Positions 10,558 through 19,420 of a stretch of 19,420 nt of DNA are shown piece by piece. The translations under genes and the position numbers were made by a program. The notes under the pieces are model-generated. The model saw only the letters and a list, made by a program, of their open reading frames with translations. It was not told the origin of the DNA and made no database searches. The stretch covers positions 1-19,420 of the forward strand of contig JALNQF010000615.1 in NCBI GenBank assembly GCA_028456385.1, in the 5' to 3' direction. Each line of letters opens with the position of its first letter. The stretch's first letter is position 1. The DNA comes from Ophiosphaerella korrae. Lineage: Eukaryota > Ascomycota > Dothideomycetes > Pleosporales > Phaeosphaeriaceae.

Positions 10558-10838
10558 TTAAGTGTACGCTATAGTTAATAAAAGGATAAGTAAAATAATT
10601 ACAAAAGAAAAATATTTTTTATATAGAGTATACTAAGAGTAAACGTAATTATATAAGTAATAATCTTTTACTTATTATTAAAATATAAATAGAATATTAT
10701 ATACGAGTATAATAATAATAATACGCCTAATACGTAGGTATAGCGCGTAAGGTACGCGAATACTCTTTTCTCTATTTTCCTAAAGGTTTAGGGTTTTTAT
10801 TAAAGTCGCACTTTAAAGAGCTAGTAAAGATACTAGCT
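10558..10838. other. Inner chromovirus 3' region, no gene seen
   Basis: AT-rich sequence between the candidate antisense frame and the polypurine tract. If the antisense gene is real, its promoter and 5' leader would lie here. No specific motif can be supported. Confidence 0.45.
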
Positions 10839-10849
10839 AGAGGGAGAGG
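10839..10849 (+). other. Polypurine tract of inner chromovirus
   Basis: AGAGGGAGAGG lies three bases upstream of the 3' LTR, the expected place for the plus-strand primer of reverse transcription. It confirms plus orientation. Confidence 0.8.
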
Positions 10850-10852
10850 CTC

Positions 10853-11130
10853 TATAACAAGGGTTTGTTAAATACTTAAGACTTTTATAAACCCTAGTAT
10901 AAGTTAGGGGTAAAGCTAATACACTAAAGATTATAATATTATATAGTTATAATCTAAAGTAGGGCTAGTACGCTATATAGGTGTATAAAAGGCTTAATAC
11001 TTATAAAGAGAGTAAAGTAAGTATTATTCTCCTTTAGATACTAGTAGTACTATTAAATACTATCTATTATCCCTTTACTATCTCCTATAGCCTATAGAAA
11101 GTACTATTATCTTCTAGCTACTTCTTAATA
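10853..11130 (+). repeat. 3' LTR of inner chromovirus (278 bp)
   Basis: Partner of 4333-4610, same length, about 19 differences, nearly all C/T or G/A. It keeps more C and G than the 5' copy at several sites (for example GGG versus GAG near the start), so the two copies were mutated independently. It is followed directly by GTATA. Confidence 0.95.
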
Positions 11131-11135
11131 GTATA
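11131..11135. repeat. Target-site duplication GTATA (right) of inner element
   Basis: Matches 4328-4332 exactly and marks the junction back into the outer chromovirus. Confidence 0.93.
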
Positions 11136-11490
11136 AGTATTTAATTTCTACGTAGTCTCCTTCTACTAAGTTATATAGGGCGAGCTATTAATAGAGCTTA
11201 AGTATAATTATTATTATAGCTTACTATAGCTAAGGCTAAGTATAAGTTAACTCTTTATAAGCTAGTAGAGCTTTATTCCTATATTAAGTATCTTTATAAG
11301 ATAAAAGCTTATAATAATACTAAGTTATCTAAATAGTCTTATACCTTAGAGGCTAAATTAGATTTAGATAATATAGTAGAGGCTGCTCTAGTTTCTATTG
11401 TATTAGGCGCTCCTATCGCCTCTCTATTTAGTAGTAGTATTACTAATTTTCTTAGTTTACTACTAGGCGTTCTAGGGAGTTTTAACTTTA
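11136..11490 (-). other. Outer chromovirus 3' untranslated region, proximal part
   Basis: This lies between the end of the chromodomain and the inner insertion, continuing at 4327-4047. All frames carry several stops and no conserved motif was seen. Confidence 0.6.
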
Positions 11491-14400
11491 GAACTCCTCT
11501 AGTTTCTTAAAGTAATTAAGGTTGTCTTCTAGTTCCTATATCTTTTCCTATAGTTGTCCTTTTTTATTTATACCTATCTATTCTACTAAATAGTAGTTTC
11601 TACTATTACAGAATTAATATACTAGGATTTTTTTAACTTTCTATTCTTCCTATTCTCTATATATGTCTACTTTATATACTAGTAGTTCTACTTCTTGTAG
11701 TACTTGTTTTAGTAGAGCTATATAGAATATTAGGTATATCTTTATTTTACTTAGTAGCTTTAGTTTAAATATAACTAGTGTAACTTCTTTCTTAATTTTA
11801 TATAGTCTTATCTTAACGTAGTCTAGTTTTAAGCTTAGTCTCTTACTCTTAATATTTTTTCGTAATAACTATACTTTTTCCTTTTCTCTAAATTAAGGTC
11901 TCTATTTATACTTTTTGTTGTAGTATTTTGCTATTTAATTGTATAGGAATTCTACGTCTTATTTTAGCTAGTTATGTATATCTTTTAGTCTATTAGCGAA
12001 GTTTTCTCTTCTTAGAGATTAAGATACTTCTAGTCTTAGTATTCTATATATACTAGGGTTAAATCTATAGTTCGCGAAAAAGAGTAATATTCCTATTATT
12101 ATATTCTTTACACTATTATATACTAACTATACTATAGGTAGTAGCTATACTTAATTATTCTAGTTGTAGTTAAGGTAGTATCTTAAGTATTGTTCTACTA
12201 TTTAGTTTATTCGTTCTAATTATCTATCTATTTGTAGGTAATATGTAGTAGATATTGTATATTTAATTCCTAGTTATATAGTTATCGTTCTCTATAGTTT
12301 TAATATACATCTTATATCTCTATCTATAATAATTTTGTCTAGTAGTCTATATTAACTAACTATAGTTCCTAGAACCTAGTGTATAGTAACTTCTATCCTA
12401 CTTTTTTCTTTATATAGTCTAAAGTATAAGTACTTTATAAGTTTATCTACTATTATTAGGATTCTATTGTACTTAATTCCTAATATTAAGTCTTTAGACT
12501 TAAGTAGTTTCGTAATAAAGTCTATTATAATAACTCCTTATAGTTATTCTAGTACCTCTATTAGTTATAGTATTCTATATAGTACGTATCTATTATATTT
12601 ATTTCTTTAGTATTCTATACAATCTTGTAATACTTCTATTACTAATTGTTTTACTTTTAGAATATAGTAATCTTATAGTAGTTTATCTAATATTTTTTTA
12701 ATACCTTAGTAGCTATATACTAGTAATTTATAGAATTATTGTATAAATTCTCTTTAAATTTTTCTTAGAATATATATTCTTCTATAGGCTTATACGAGTC
12801 CTTCTTAGATTTCTAGTTTCTCTATTTCTTTAGATACTTCTTACGTTATTTTCTAAATCTATTCGTCTAGCTTACTATTCTTTCTTTTAAGTGTTATAGC
12901 TATTTTAGGTATATTTAGGATTAAGTGTCCTTCTTTGTTCTATACTAGAACTATACTAGTAGCGTTTACTTCTTCTTATAAGTCTAGTCTTCTACTAAGG
13001 GCGTTTATAAATTAGTTGTCTTTTCCTTTTGTATATATAATTTCTATATTAAATATTAATAGGAATTCCTACTATCTAGTATATTATTGTAATAGTTATT
13101 TGTTTATTATAAATCCTATAAGATTCTTATAATCTATATAGACTTTTATCTTATATTTTACTCTTTATAGATATACTCTCTATTATTTAAATACCTTGTA
13201 GATTACTAGTATTTCTTTGTCGTAAATTAAGTAGTTAAGTTCTACTATCTTTATCTTCTTAGAGAAGTATTTAACTAGGTATTCCCTTTTAGTCTCTAGA
13301 TCTTCCTATATTAGTACTATTCTATAGACTAAATTAGACGTATCTGTTTTTATAATTGCTAGTAGGTCTAAGTTATATATTCTAATAACTAGGTTTTCTA
13401 TAAACTTCTTTTTAATCTTATTAAATACTTTATCGCATTCTTTTATCTAGTTAAATAGCGTATCTTTCCTTATAAGTCTTGTTATTAGTTCTATATCTTT
13501 AGACTATCTAACTATTAGCTTCCTATAGAAGTTTACTAGCCTATAGAATTATTATACTTCTTTTAGGTTTCTTAGTGTTAGCTATTTATTAATTAACTTA
13601 ATCTTTTCTAGGTTAATCCTTATCTTCCCTAGTTCTATAATAAATCTAAGGAAATCTATTTCTTTTATATAGAATTCGTATTTTCTTATTTTAAGAAATA
13701 GTTTATTTTCTACTAGCTTTTCTAGCACTCTATATACGTGTTATACGTATTCTTCCTCTATTTCTAAGAATATAAGGATGTTGTCTAGATATATAAAAGT
13801 AAATACGTCTAGGTATTCTCTTAGTACTATATTAATCCTTTCTTAGAAAGCTGCTAGTGCGTTTGTTAAGCTAAAAAGTATAACTAAGTATTTATATAGT
13901 TTGTATTGTGTTCTAAACGCTATTTTCTACTTATCTCTTTCCTTAATTCTAATCTAGTAGTAGGCGTTCTAGATGTCTAGTTTTGTAAAGATTCTTACTT
14001 TTCGTAGTCTATCTTATATTCTATCTATTTGTAGTAGTAGGTATTAGTTCTTGTTTATAATTATGTTAGTTTTTCTAAAATCTACGTAAGGTCTTTTATT
14101 TCTTATTCCTTTCTTGTCTATAAATATAAGTCTATATACTACTAAGGATTTAGATTCTTGTATCTATCCTTTCTTAATAGCGTTTTTAATAAATACTTGT
14201 TTAATTTTAGATTCTTCTTCTATTTTTCTATAAACTAGGCTCTATTCTACGTCTTTATCTTCCTTTAGATCTATCGCGAAGTCCTATAGCTAATATTCTA
14301 GAAGATATTCTTTAGGTTCTATAAGCTGTTTTTCTTATTTCTTGTATTCTTCTAGGAATTTTCCTTTATAGGTATTTATGTTAGCTTTTAGTATATCTAT

Positions 14401-15897
14401 TTTATAGTAGCTAATTTTCCCTATTCTTTAATTAATATATAGGTTAGTTATCTATAACTATAGTATCTCTAGTATTATATCTTATTTGTTATTAATTGTT
14501 ATTATATCTATAACTATGTTCTTAATTATTATCCCTTCTAGTTCTAGTGTAGAGAGAACTGTTTCGAACTTAATTAGTTCCTAGAATAGTTTTCCTTTAA
14601 TTATACTTAGTTGTTAAGGGTACTTCTTTATTGTATAACGCATTCCTTGTATTTCTACAAACTTTTTAGATATAAAGTTTCTTGTAGCTTTACTATTAAT
14701 TATTAGTCGTACTTTCCTTCCTTAGTATATACCTATTTTAGTAATATATAGGCCTCCTATACTTTCTAGTTTTTCTTACTTAGGCGATTTTGTAAATTGT
14801 CTATCTTTCTAGGGCTATAACCTTACTTAGAGTTTGTATTCTTTATATTTTAGATATTTATCGTACGTATATTTGTACTATAGTCCTCCTTAGATATATT
14901 CTTTAGATAGTTTTAGTCCTAGCCTTATTACTAAGTATTTGTCTTCTAGAATTATTTCTTATCCTTAGATATCTTTTACTAGAATTACTCTTATATAGTC
15001 GTAGCCTCTTCTTCTTATAGGCTATACGCTACTATTTGCTTTAGGGTTTCTATATATAATATAGTTCTTATCTAAGTATAATATCTATAATACTTTAAAA
15101 TATACTAGATGTTTTAGGTTTATTATTTTATTATCCCCTTTCTAGTACTTGTCTTTTCTAGGTGTATCTATAGTTAGGATATAGTATACTACTAGTACTC
15201 TTAGTATATAGGCTTTATTAATCTATTACGTTTTTTTTATAAGGAATTACTACTCTCTTTATATAAGTATTCTTCCTACTACAACTATATATTACTTTAT
15301 CTATTTCTAGAATAGTATAAACTTTATTTCTTTAGGATTATATTCTTTCTAGTCTTTATACGCTTCCTCTATACTTATAACTATTAAGTATATCTAAATA
15401 AACTTCTATTCTTTGTTTTATTCCTCTATATCTATTATTATATAGCTATTATAGCTATATATATATAGCTAGGTATACTCTATACCTTTTATACTAATTT
15501 ACTTCTTGCTTTCTTATAGTCCTTTAGAGGAAGCTGTAGTAGTCTCTTTATCTAGTGCCTATCCTTCGGCCTAGATCGATAGAATCTAAGGCTCTTCCCC
15601 TTCTAAATCTTCTATTAGTAGGTCTATTACGTATACTATTTCTTCTAGCTACGCTTTTATTCTTTCTTTTATTACTACTACTCTATTCTTCTATAGAAAC
15701 TATCTTGCTCTCTACTTACTAAAAAGATATATATAGTAGTTGTCCTTATAACAAAAGGTCTAATAGAGTATTGTATATTATATTTCTTTGCTCCTAGCTA
15801 CTTTCTCTTAAGGTTTAGCCTATACTTATAGTACTTCTTTCTTCTTTTTAGTTGTTTTTAACTAAGCTTCCTTATCTTTTTTCTAGTCTTTACTTCT
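11491..15897 (-). pseudogene. Outer chromovirus pol remnant (PR-RT-RNase H-IN-chromodomain)
   Basis: Read from 15897 downward in one frame. The protease active site at about 14686-14700 reads LINSKAT where the family has a D-S/T-G core (Asp to Asn, Gly to Lys). In RT, an LDI..AYY..IRI block is followed by the YLDD box reading YLDN (Asn codon 13780-13782, Asp codon 13783-13785). The RNase H end shows GKDN...ALSRR near 13020. The integrase zinc region has His to Tyr and one Cys kept (LQDC). The integrase core keeps all three acidic residues: Asp 12520-12522, Asp 12322-12324 and Glu 12214-12216, the last two 36 codons apart as D35E requires. A GPY/F-like module follows, then a chromodomain at about 11648-11491 (KVKKILVY...YLVE...ELEDNLNYFKKLEEF). 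It shares its frame with gag, so it was probably a single polyprotein. No indel was detected; all damage appears to be point mutations. Confidence 0.93.
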
Positions 15898-16920
15898 ATA
15901 GTCTTTTATAAAGTGTCTTAGTTTTCTATATTTATAATATACTATGTCCTTTTTCTTTTATAACTAGTAGTCTTTCGCGTAGTAGCCTTTTTTACTATAG
16001 TTAAAGTACGTAAAGTCTTTATTCTTCTTTCTCTTTCTATCCTTATTAGCGTTAAGGATTATAGGGTCTTTAGTATCCTAGTTTCTAGATTAATTACTAT
16101 ACCTATTCTTTTTCTATTCTTAAAGATCGTTATTAATTTAGATTACTTATTACTTTAGAGCTTCTAGTGTCCTAGGCTTCTCTATATATATTATTTTGTA
16201 TTAAATTTTTACGTTTAGTCCTTGTTTAAATTGTAACATTAAAGCTAACTTATTCTATTCTATATTTTAGCTTAGTTATTTAAATTATAATACGTATTTA
16301 AGGACACTCTTGTTTTGTGTAAGCCTCTCGAGTTTTTCTTTAGCTTATTAGGTAATATCTATATCTCTAAATACTACTCTTATTCGTTTAGTAAAGTATT
16401 TATAACTTCTAAAAATAGCTCTAGTCTTATCCTTTTAGGTTATTAGAGAGTATATTGTATAATCTATCTAGTAAGGCTTATACTATCTTATAATATCTTC
16501 TTTAAGGTGTAATCTAATATATATTACCTTCTTTTCTTCTATATTAAAGTGTAGTACTTGTATATCTATTTAGAGTTGTGCTAAGGCTATAAAGGGTCTT
16601 AGTTTTTCTCTTATTCTATCGAACTTCTTAAGTACTAGTATCTTAGGTAGCTTCTTAGTTGCGCTTATCTCTAGTTATTAGGTAATTAGTTCTATCTAGT
16701 TCTATCCTTTAATAATAGCTTTAATTTGTACTTTATTCTATTTTAGATAATCTTATAGTTCCTTGTTCTATATTTCTAAGGCGTTAATTACTATTTTTAT
16801 ATCTTCTTTCTTAGAAATTAGGTTGTTTATATATTCTCTAACTACCTTCTATATAGTATTATCTAACTTATAACTACTTATAGGTACTTTTACTACTTAT
16901 TTAGTTAAACTTTCTACTAT
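15898..16920 (-). pseudogene. Outer chromovirus gag remnant with two zinc knuckles
   Basis: Structural protein in the same frame as pol. The middle carries a fungal Ty3 Gag-like block (LMLQFKQGLNVKI, about 16240-16200). Two CCHC knuckles follow. The first, 15967-16008, reads YFNYSKKGYYAKDY, with all four ligands turned to Tyr. The second, 15898-15939, reads YYKYRKLRHFIKDY, with the His kept and all three Cys turned to Tyr. A lysine-rich basic stretch precedes them. The frame is plausible up to about 16920 or slightly beyond; no ATG can be trusted because ATG tends to become ATA under RIP. Confidence 0.9.
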
Positions 16921-16981
16921 TGTATTAGCTAGACTATATACTACTTACGCTTTGCTCCTCTTAATAACTAAATTAACAAGG

Positions 16982-17441
16982 TGTAAGGTACTTACGAGGG
17001 TCGACTTCCTAGTAGCCCTAAGAGTATTAGTAGATTAGGAAGTAATAACAAAAGCTTAGGTAGTAGTTAACAATAGACTATAAACAATAGAAGATATTTT
17101 ACAACTATCTTGTATTAGCGTTCTATAGTTAAAGAATTAAATTGTTAATACTATCCTAATAATACGTATTATTACTAACTATATACTTATATAGTCTTAG
17201 CAACTTTATTACTTTGTATTTACTAAGATCGCGAATTTATAAATTTATTATATAATAGCTTTACAACTTTATATTTACTAAGATCGCGAATTTATAAATT
17301 TATTACGTGTCCTAATTGTAGTTAGTTTCCTAATTAAGCTTGTTATCCTATTAGTTATTACCCTACTTACCCTATACTTCGTGTGTAGCTAAATATAAGC
17401 TAATTAGTTCTATCTCTAATTCTCTTATTACTACTATAACA
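16982..17441 (-). repeat. 5' LTR of outer chromovirus (460 bp)
   Basis: Transcription of the element would have started here on the minus strand. It keeps TGT...ACA ends intact. A candidate TATA box on the minus strand (TATATAA, plus positions 17187-17193) and the 18-bp palindrome at 17157-17174 are conserved in both LTRs. Two direct copies of a TACTAAGATCGCGAATTTAT-containing block lie 55 bases apart (17221 and 17276). This copy retains CGCG in both blocks, whereas the left LTR has mutated versions. Confidence 0.95.
17187..17193 (-). promoter_or_regulatory. Candidate TATA box in outer 5' LTR
   Basis: TATATAA on the minus strand, conserved at 3777-3783 in the other LTR, about 250 bases from the LTR start. 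The sequence alone suggests a core promoter; AT-rich context makes this weak. Confidence 0.4.
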
Positions 17442-17446
17442 AATAG
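17442..17446. repeat. Target-site duplication AATAG (right) of outer element
   Basis: Exact match to 3567-3571. The helicase remnant resumes immediately to the right. Confidence 0.93.
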
Positions 17447-18800
17447 TATAGAACTATAGTTAATAATAAAATAGCCTAATAAGCTACAAGTACTATATAA
17501 GTAGTCTACCTACCTCTTAAAGAAGAAATTAGTAAATTATTTTAGTTAATTTATCTTAGTTTAATCCTTTATAGTATTATAGTATAATAGCTATAAGGCT
17601 ATTATATAAGAATATGTTTTAGATCTAGCTATTACTCTAGTTAGTATAGTAGACGCTAAGAAGTTTAGTCTCTTTTACTAGTTAGCTACTTATAAGGTGT
17701 ACTAGGTATAGTAAGTATATAAAGAAGTCTTGTACTCGCTGTAAGTATTTCTGAACTTAAAGGAGATCTAAGGTATTAGATATTACAATACCTTTTAACT
17801 CTTTAGATATTATTATATTAATAACTTGTTTATATATAAAATCTTTATATATATTTAGTAGACTTGTTTTAGGATTAAATATAGTATACCTAGGCCTTAT
17901 TAATATTAGATTATTAACAAATACGTCCTAGGGAATAGTAGAGAGTTGTTAATCTAGGTTAGTAAATATAAGTTACTATAGGAGTTATACTATAGTATAA
18001 TATTCTTGCTACACTATATTATTAAAGGAAGATAGACTAGTCTTTATTCTACGTAGAGTAATAACGTCTCCTTACTACTATATAAAGGTATTTATATTTT
18101 CTCTATATTAAAAGCGACTACTATAGCGCGTAGTGTTAATAATCTAATTTATTAGAGTAGAGTATACTGTTATTAAATACTAATATACCTAAGTCTTAAA
18201 GTTATCTACTACTACCCTATTCTAGTTCTCTTAGGTAATATAGATATATTTAGCCTCTTCTTATTCTTATATTAGTAAATTAAGCTTATTTTGTATAAGG
18301 CTCTATAAAGCTTCTACTATTTACTTACTATATTCTTCTAGTATAGTAAACTTATCTTATAATTATTAAAGTACTACTAGTCTAGCTATCTTCTTTAACG
18401 TAGATAGTTTTGTTATAAAGTAGTATACTTCTTAGAAGCTATTACTATTTAGTAGAAGTAATAAGAACGTAATAGGTATAATAAGTGCAAGTTTAAGATC
18501 GCTTAATTAACTTGTCTATTTAAGAAGGGATATCTAGAAGTTATAATATAACCTTTCTATTAGGTTTAATTATATATAGTTGTATTTTGCGTTAATAGTA
18601 GTATATATACAACCTTCTAAGTCTAGGTATTATATTATCTATTCCTATACTACCCTCTAATAGGATTGTACTTCTAGAGAAGATAGAAGTACTACTTAAT
18701 TATTAAATATCTTCTAGAGTAAAATTGTATAAGAAGTACTTAAGTATTAATATAGCTCTAGTAGAAATAGAGGGATATTTTTAAAGTCTTCTTATATAAC
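17447..18800 (-). pseudogene. RecQ-type helicase remnant, N-terminal part
   Basis: One minus-strand frame, the same one as the helicase core, can be followed from about 18800 to 17447. It then continues across the insertion point into 3566 with no loss of register. Recognisable blocks are ILQYYKGLN-like (Q from a stop) near 17570, EVGRLLI near 17516-17490, and a segment near 17730-17590 that resembles the region before the helicase in fungal telomere-linked helicases (from memory of the family). Further out, a few Cys and His-like positions near 18600-18800 may be remnants of a zinc-binding domain, but this is speculative. Stops are TAA/TAG. The start of the gene is not defined. Confidence 0.7.
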
Positions 18801-19130
18801 CTAAATACAAGTATACCTTAATATCTTTATAGTAATATTCTACTATATTTAGACTATACTAGTAATACTAGTATATAGGAAGTATAGTTTCTTCTCCTCT
18901 TGTTTATCTAGTATAGTAATATATTTTAATACATTTAGCTATAACTCTACCTTACTTAGAATATCTAGAAACTTAGTATTAGCAATCTATAGATTTGTTT
19001 GCGCTGTTATCTATTATAGTATAATAAGCTAGTATTGCTTTTTTTCTTATATTACCTATATCTTTACTTCTTGTAATTACTTCCTTAGTCGCTAAGTAGA
19101 TATAGATAGGATATTCGAAGTATAGTATAA
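18801..19130. other. No recognisable feature
   Basis: AT-rich sequence upstream of the helicase remnant, where its N-terminus or promoter should lie. No motif or convincing frame was found. Confidence 0.4.
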
Positions 19131-19310
19131 GGATAGATTGTATAAGGATAGATTGTGTAGAGATAAATTATATAGGGATAGATTAATTATAGATAGGTTA
19201 ATTAGTAATAGATTATACAAGGATAGATTATATAAAGATAGATTATACAAGGATAGATTATATAAAGATAGATTGTATAAAGATAGATTATATAAGGATA
19301 GATTATAAAG
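19131..19310. repeat. 15-bp minisatellite, exactly 12 units
   Basis: Consensus GGATAGATTATATAA; twelve units fill 180 bases with no length change. Outer units are near-identical and the middle ones (about 19161-19220) are more diverged. The period is a multiple of three, and one plus-strand frame is open throughout, reading as a DRLYK pentapeptide repeat that ends in TAA at the array's edge. It may be ordinary minisatellite DNA or a fragment of a repeat protein. Confidence 0.92.
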
Positions 19311-19420
19311 TAGTATTATACTTAGTATAGTAGTTTTATCTAAAATTAAATAGTTAGTTAGTTACTAATTAGTAGCTACTAGTATAGGACTTACTATTAT
19401 TATATACTTTAAAGTAACGC
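19311..19420. other. No recognisable feature
   Basis: AT-rich end of the window with no supported gene or repeat. Confidence 0.4.

Larger units (their letters stand above)
4333..11130 (+). mobile_element. Inner Ty3/gypsy chromovirus, RIP-inactivated (6798 bp)
   Basis: A complete LTR retrotransposon in plus orientation, nested in the 3' untranslated part of the outer chromovirus. It has two 278-bp LTRs, the GTATA duplication, a polypurine tract, gag with one zinc knuckle, and pol with protease, RT, RNase H, integrase, GPF/Y-like module and C-terminal chromodomain. It is a different family from the outer element: the LTRs are unrelated, gag has one knuckle instead of two, and gag and pol are in different frames. 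The LTRs differ at about 19 sites by eye, all but one transitions. About 1.3 kb between pol and the 3' LTR may hold an antisense gene. No primer-binding site was recognised. Confidence 0.95.
3572..17441 (-). mobile_element. Outer Ty3/gypsy chromovirus, RIP-inactivated, split by a nested element
   Basis: A complete LTR retrotransposon in minus orientation. It has 460-bp LTRs at both ends with T(G/A)T...ACA termini, an exact AATAG duplication, a purine-rich tract beside the 3' LTR, and gag-protease-RT-RNase H-integrase-chromodomain in that order. That order and the chromodomain define the chromovirus branch of Ty3/gypsy. Subtracting the inner element and one GTATA copy leaves about 7067 bp, a normal size. 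The LTRs differ at roughly 30-35 positions by eye, almost all transitions, so LTR divergence cannot be used as a clock. It cannot transpose: the coding frame has dozens of stops. No primer-binding site was recognised just inside the 5' LTR. Confidence 0.95.

Noticed and set aside
3572..17441. Reading the 460-bp repeats as LTRs of one 13.9-kb element with two pol genes
   Set aside because: The two pol genes are on opposite strands, and the plus-strand one has its own LTR pair and its own GTATA duplication, so it is a nested insertion.
1..19420. Mitochondrial or other AT-rich organelle DNA
   Set aside because: The base bias is dinucleotide-specific (CpA loss, CpG kept), and the content is nested nuclear-type LTR retrotransposons with chromodomains.
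1..19420. tRNA, rRNA or CRISPR arrays
   Set aside because: No cloverleaf-like or rRNA sequence was seen. The tandem arrays have no unique spacers and the setting is eukaryotic.

Overview
The window is a heavily decayed, AT-rich block from what is most likely a filamentous ascomycete (Pezizomycotina). It carries the signature of repeat-induced point mutation (RIP). CpA and its complement TpG are nearly absent, TpA is in great excess, CpG survives (many cgcg/acgcg words), and every recognisable coding frame is riddled with TAA and TAG while TGA is almost missing. No intact gene is present. Conserved residues are repeatedly replaced in the way C-to-T on either strand would do it: Cys and His to Tyr, Asp to Asn, Glu to Lys, Gly to Ser/Arg/Lys.

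The layout is a three-level nest. Level 1, the substrate, is a decayed RecQ-type helicase gene on the minus strand, resembling the multicopy and often subtelomeric telomere-linked helicases of fungi. Its N-terminal part lies at about 18800 to 17447 and its helicase core at 3566 to about 1890. Level 2 is a complete Ty3/gypsy chromovirus of about 7.07 kb on the minus strand (3572-17441), inserted into the helicase gene. It has 460-bp LTRs, an AATAG target duplication, and one continuous gag-pol frame with two zinc knuckles, protease, RT, RNase H, integrase and chromodomain. Level 3 is a second, different chromovirus of 6798 bp on the plus strand (4333-11130), inserted into the 3' untranslated part of level 2. 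It has 278-bp LTRs, a GTATA target duplication, gag and pol in different frames, and a possible extra antisense gene between pol and its 3' LTR. Removing each element and one duplication copy restores a continuous helicase frame and a continuous outer element.

The flanks hold low-complexity DNA: a 48/49-bp tandem array at 403-595, a triplet-based array at 1618-1886, a coding-like minus-strand frame of unknown identity at 590-1198, and a precise 15-bp x 12 minisatellite at 19131-19310. Inside the inner element, a 31-bp unit has expanded to about 2.6 copies and shifts the pol frame in RNase H.

All calls come from reading the sequence by eye. Domain names rest on recognised motifs, not on database searches.
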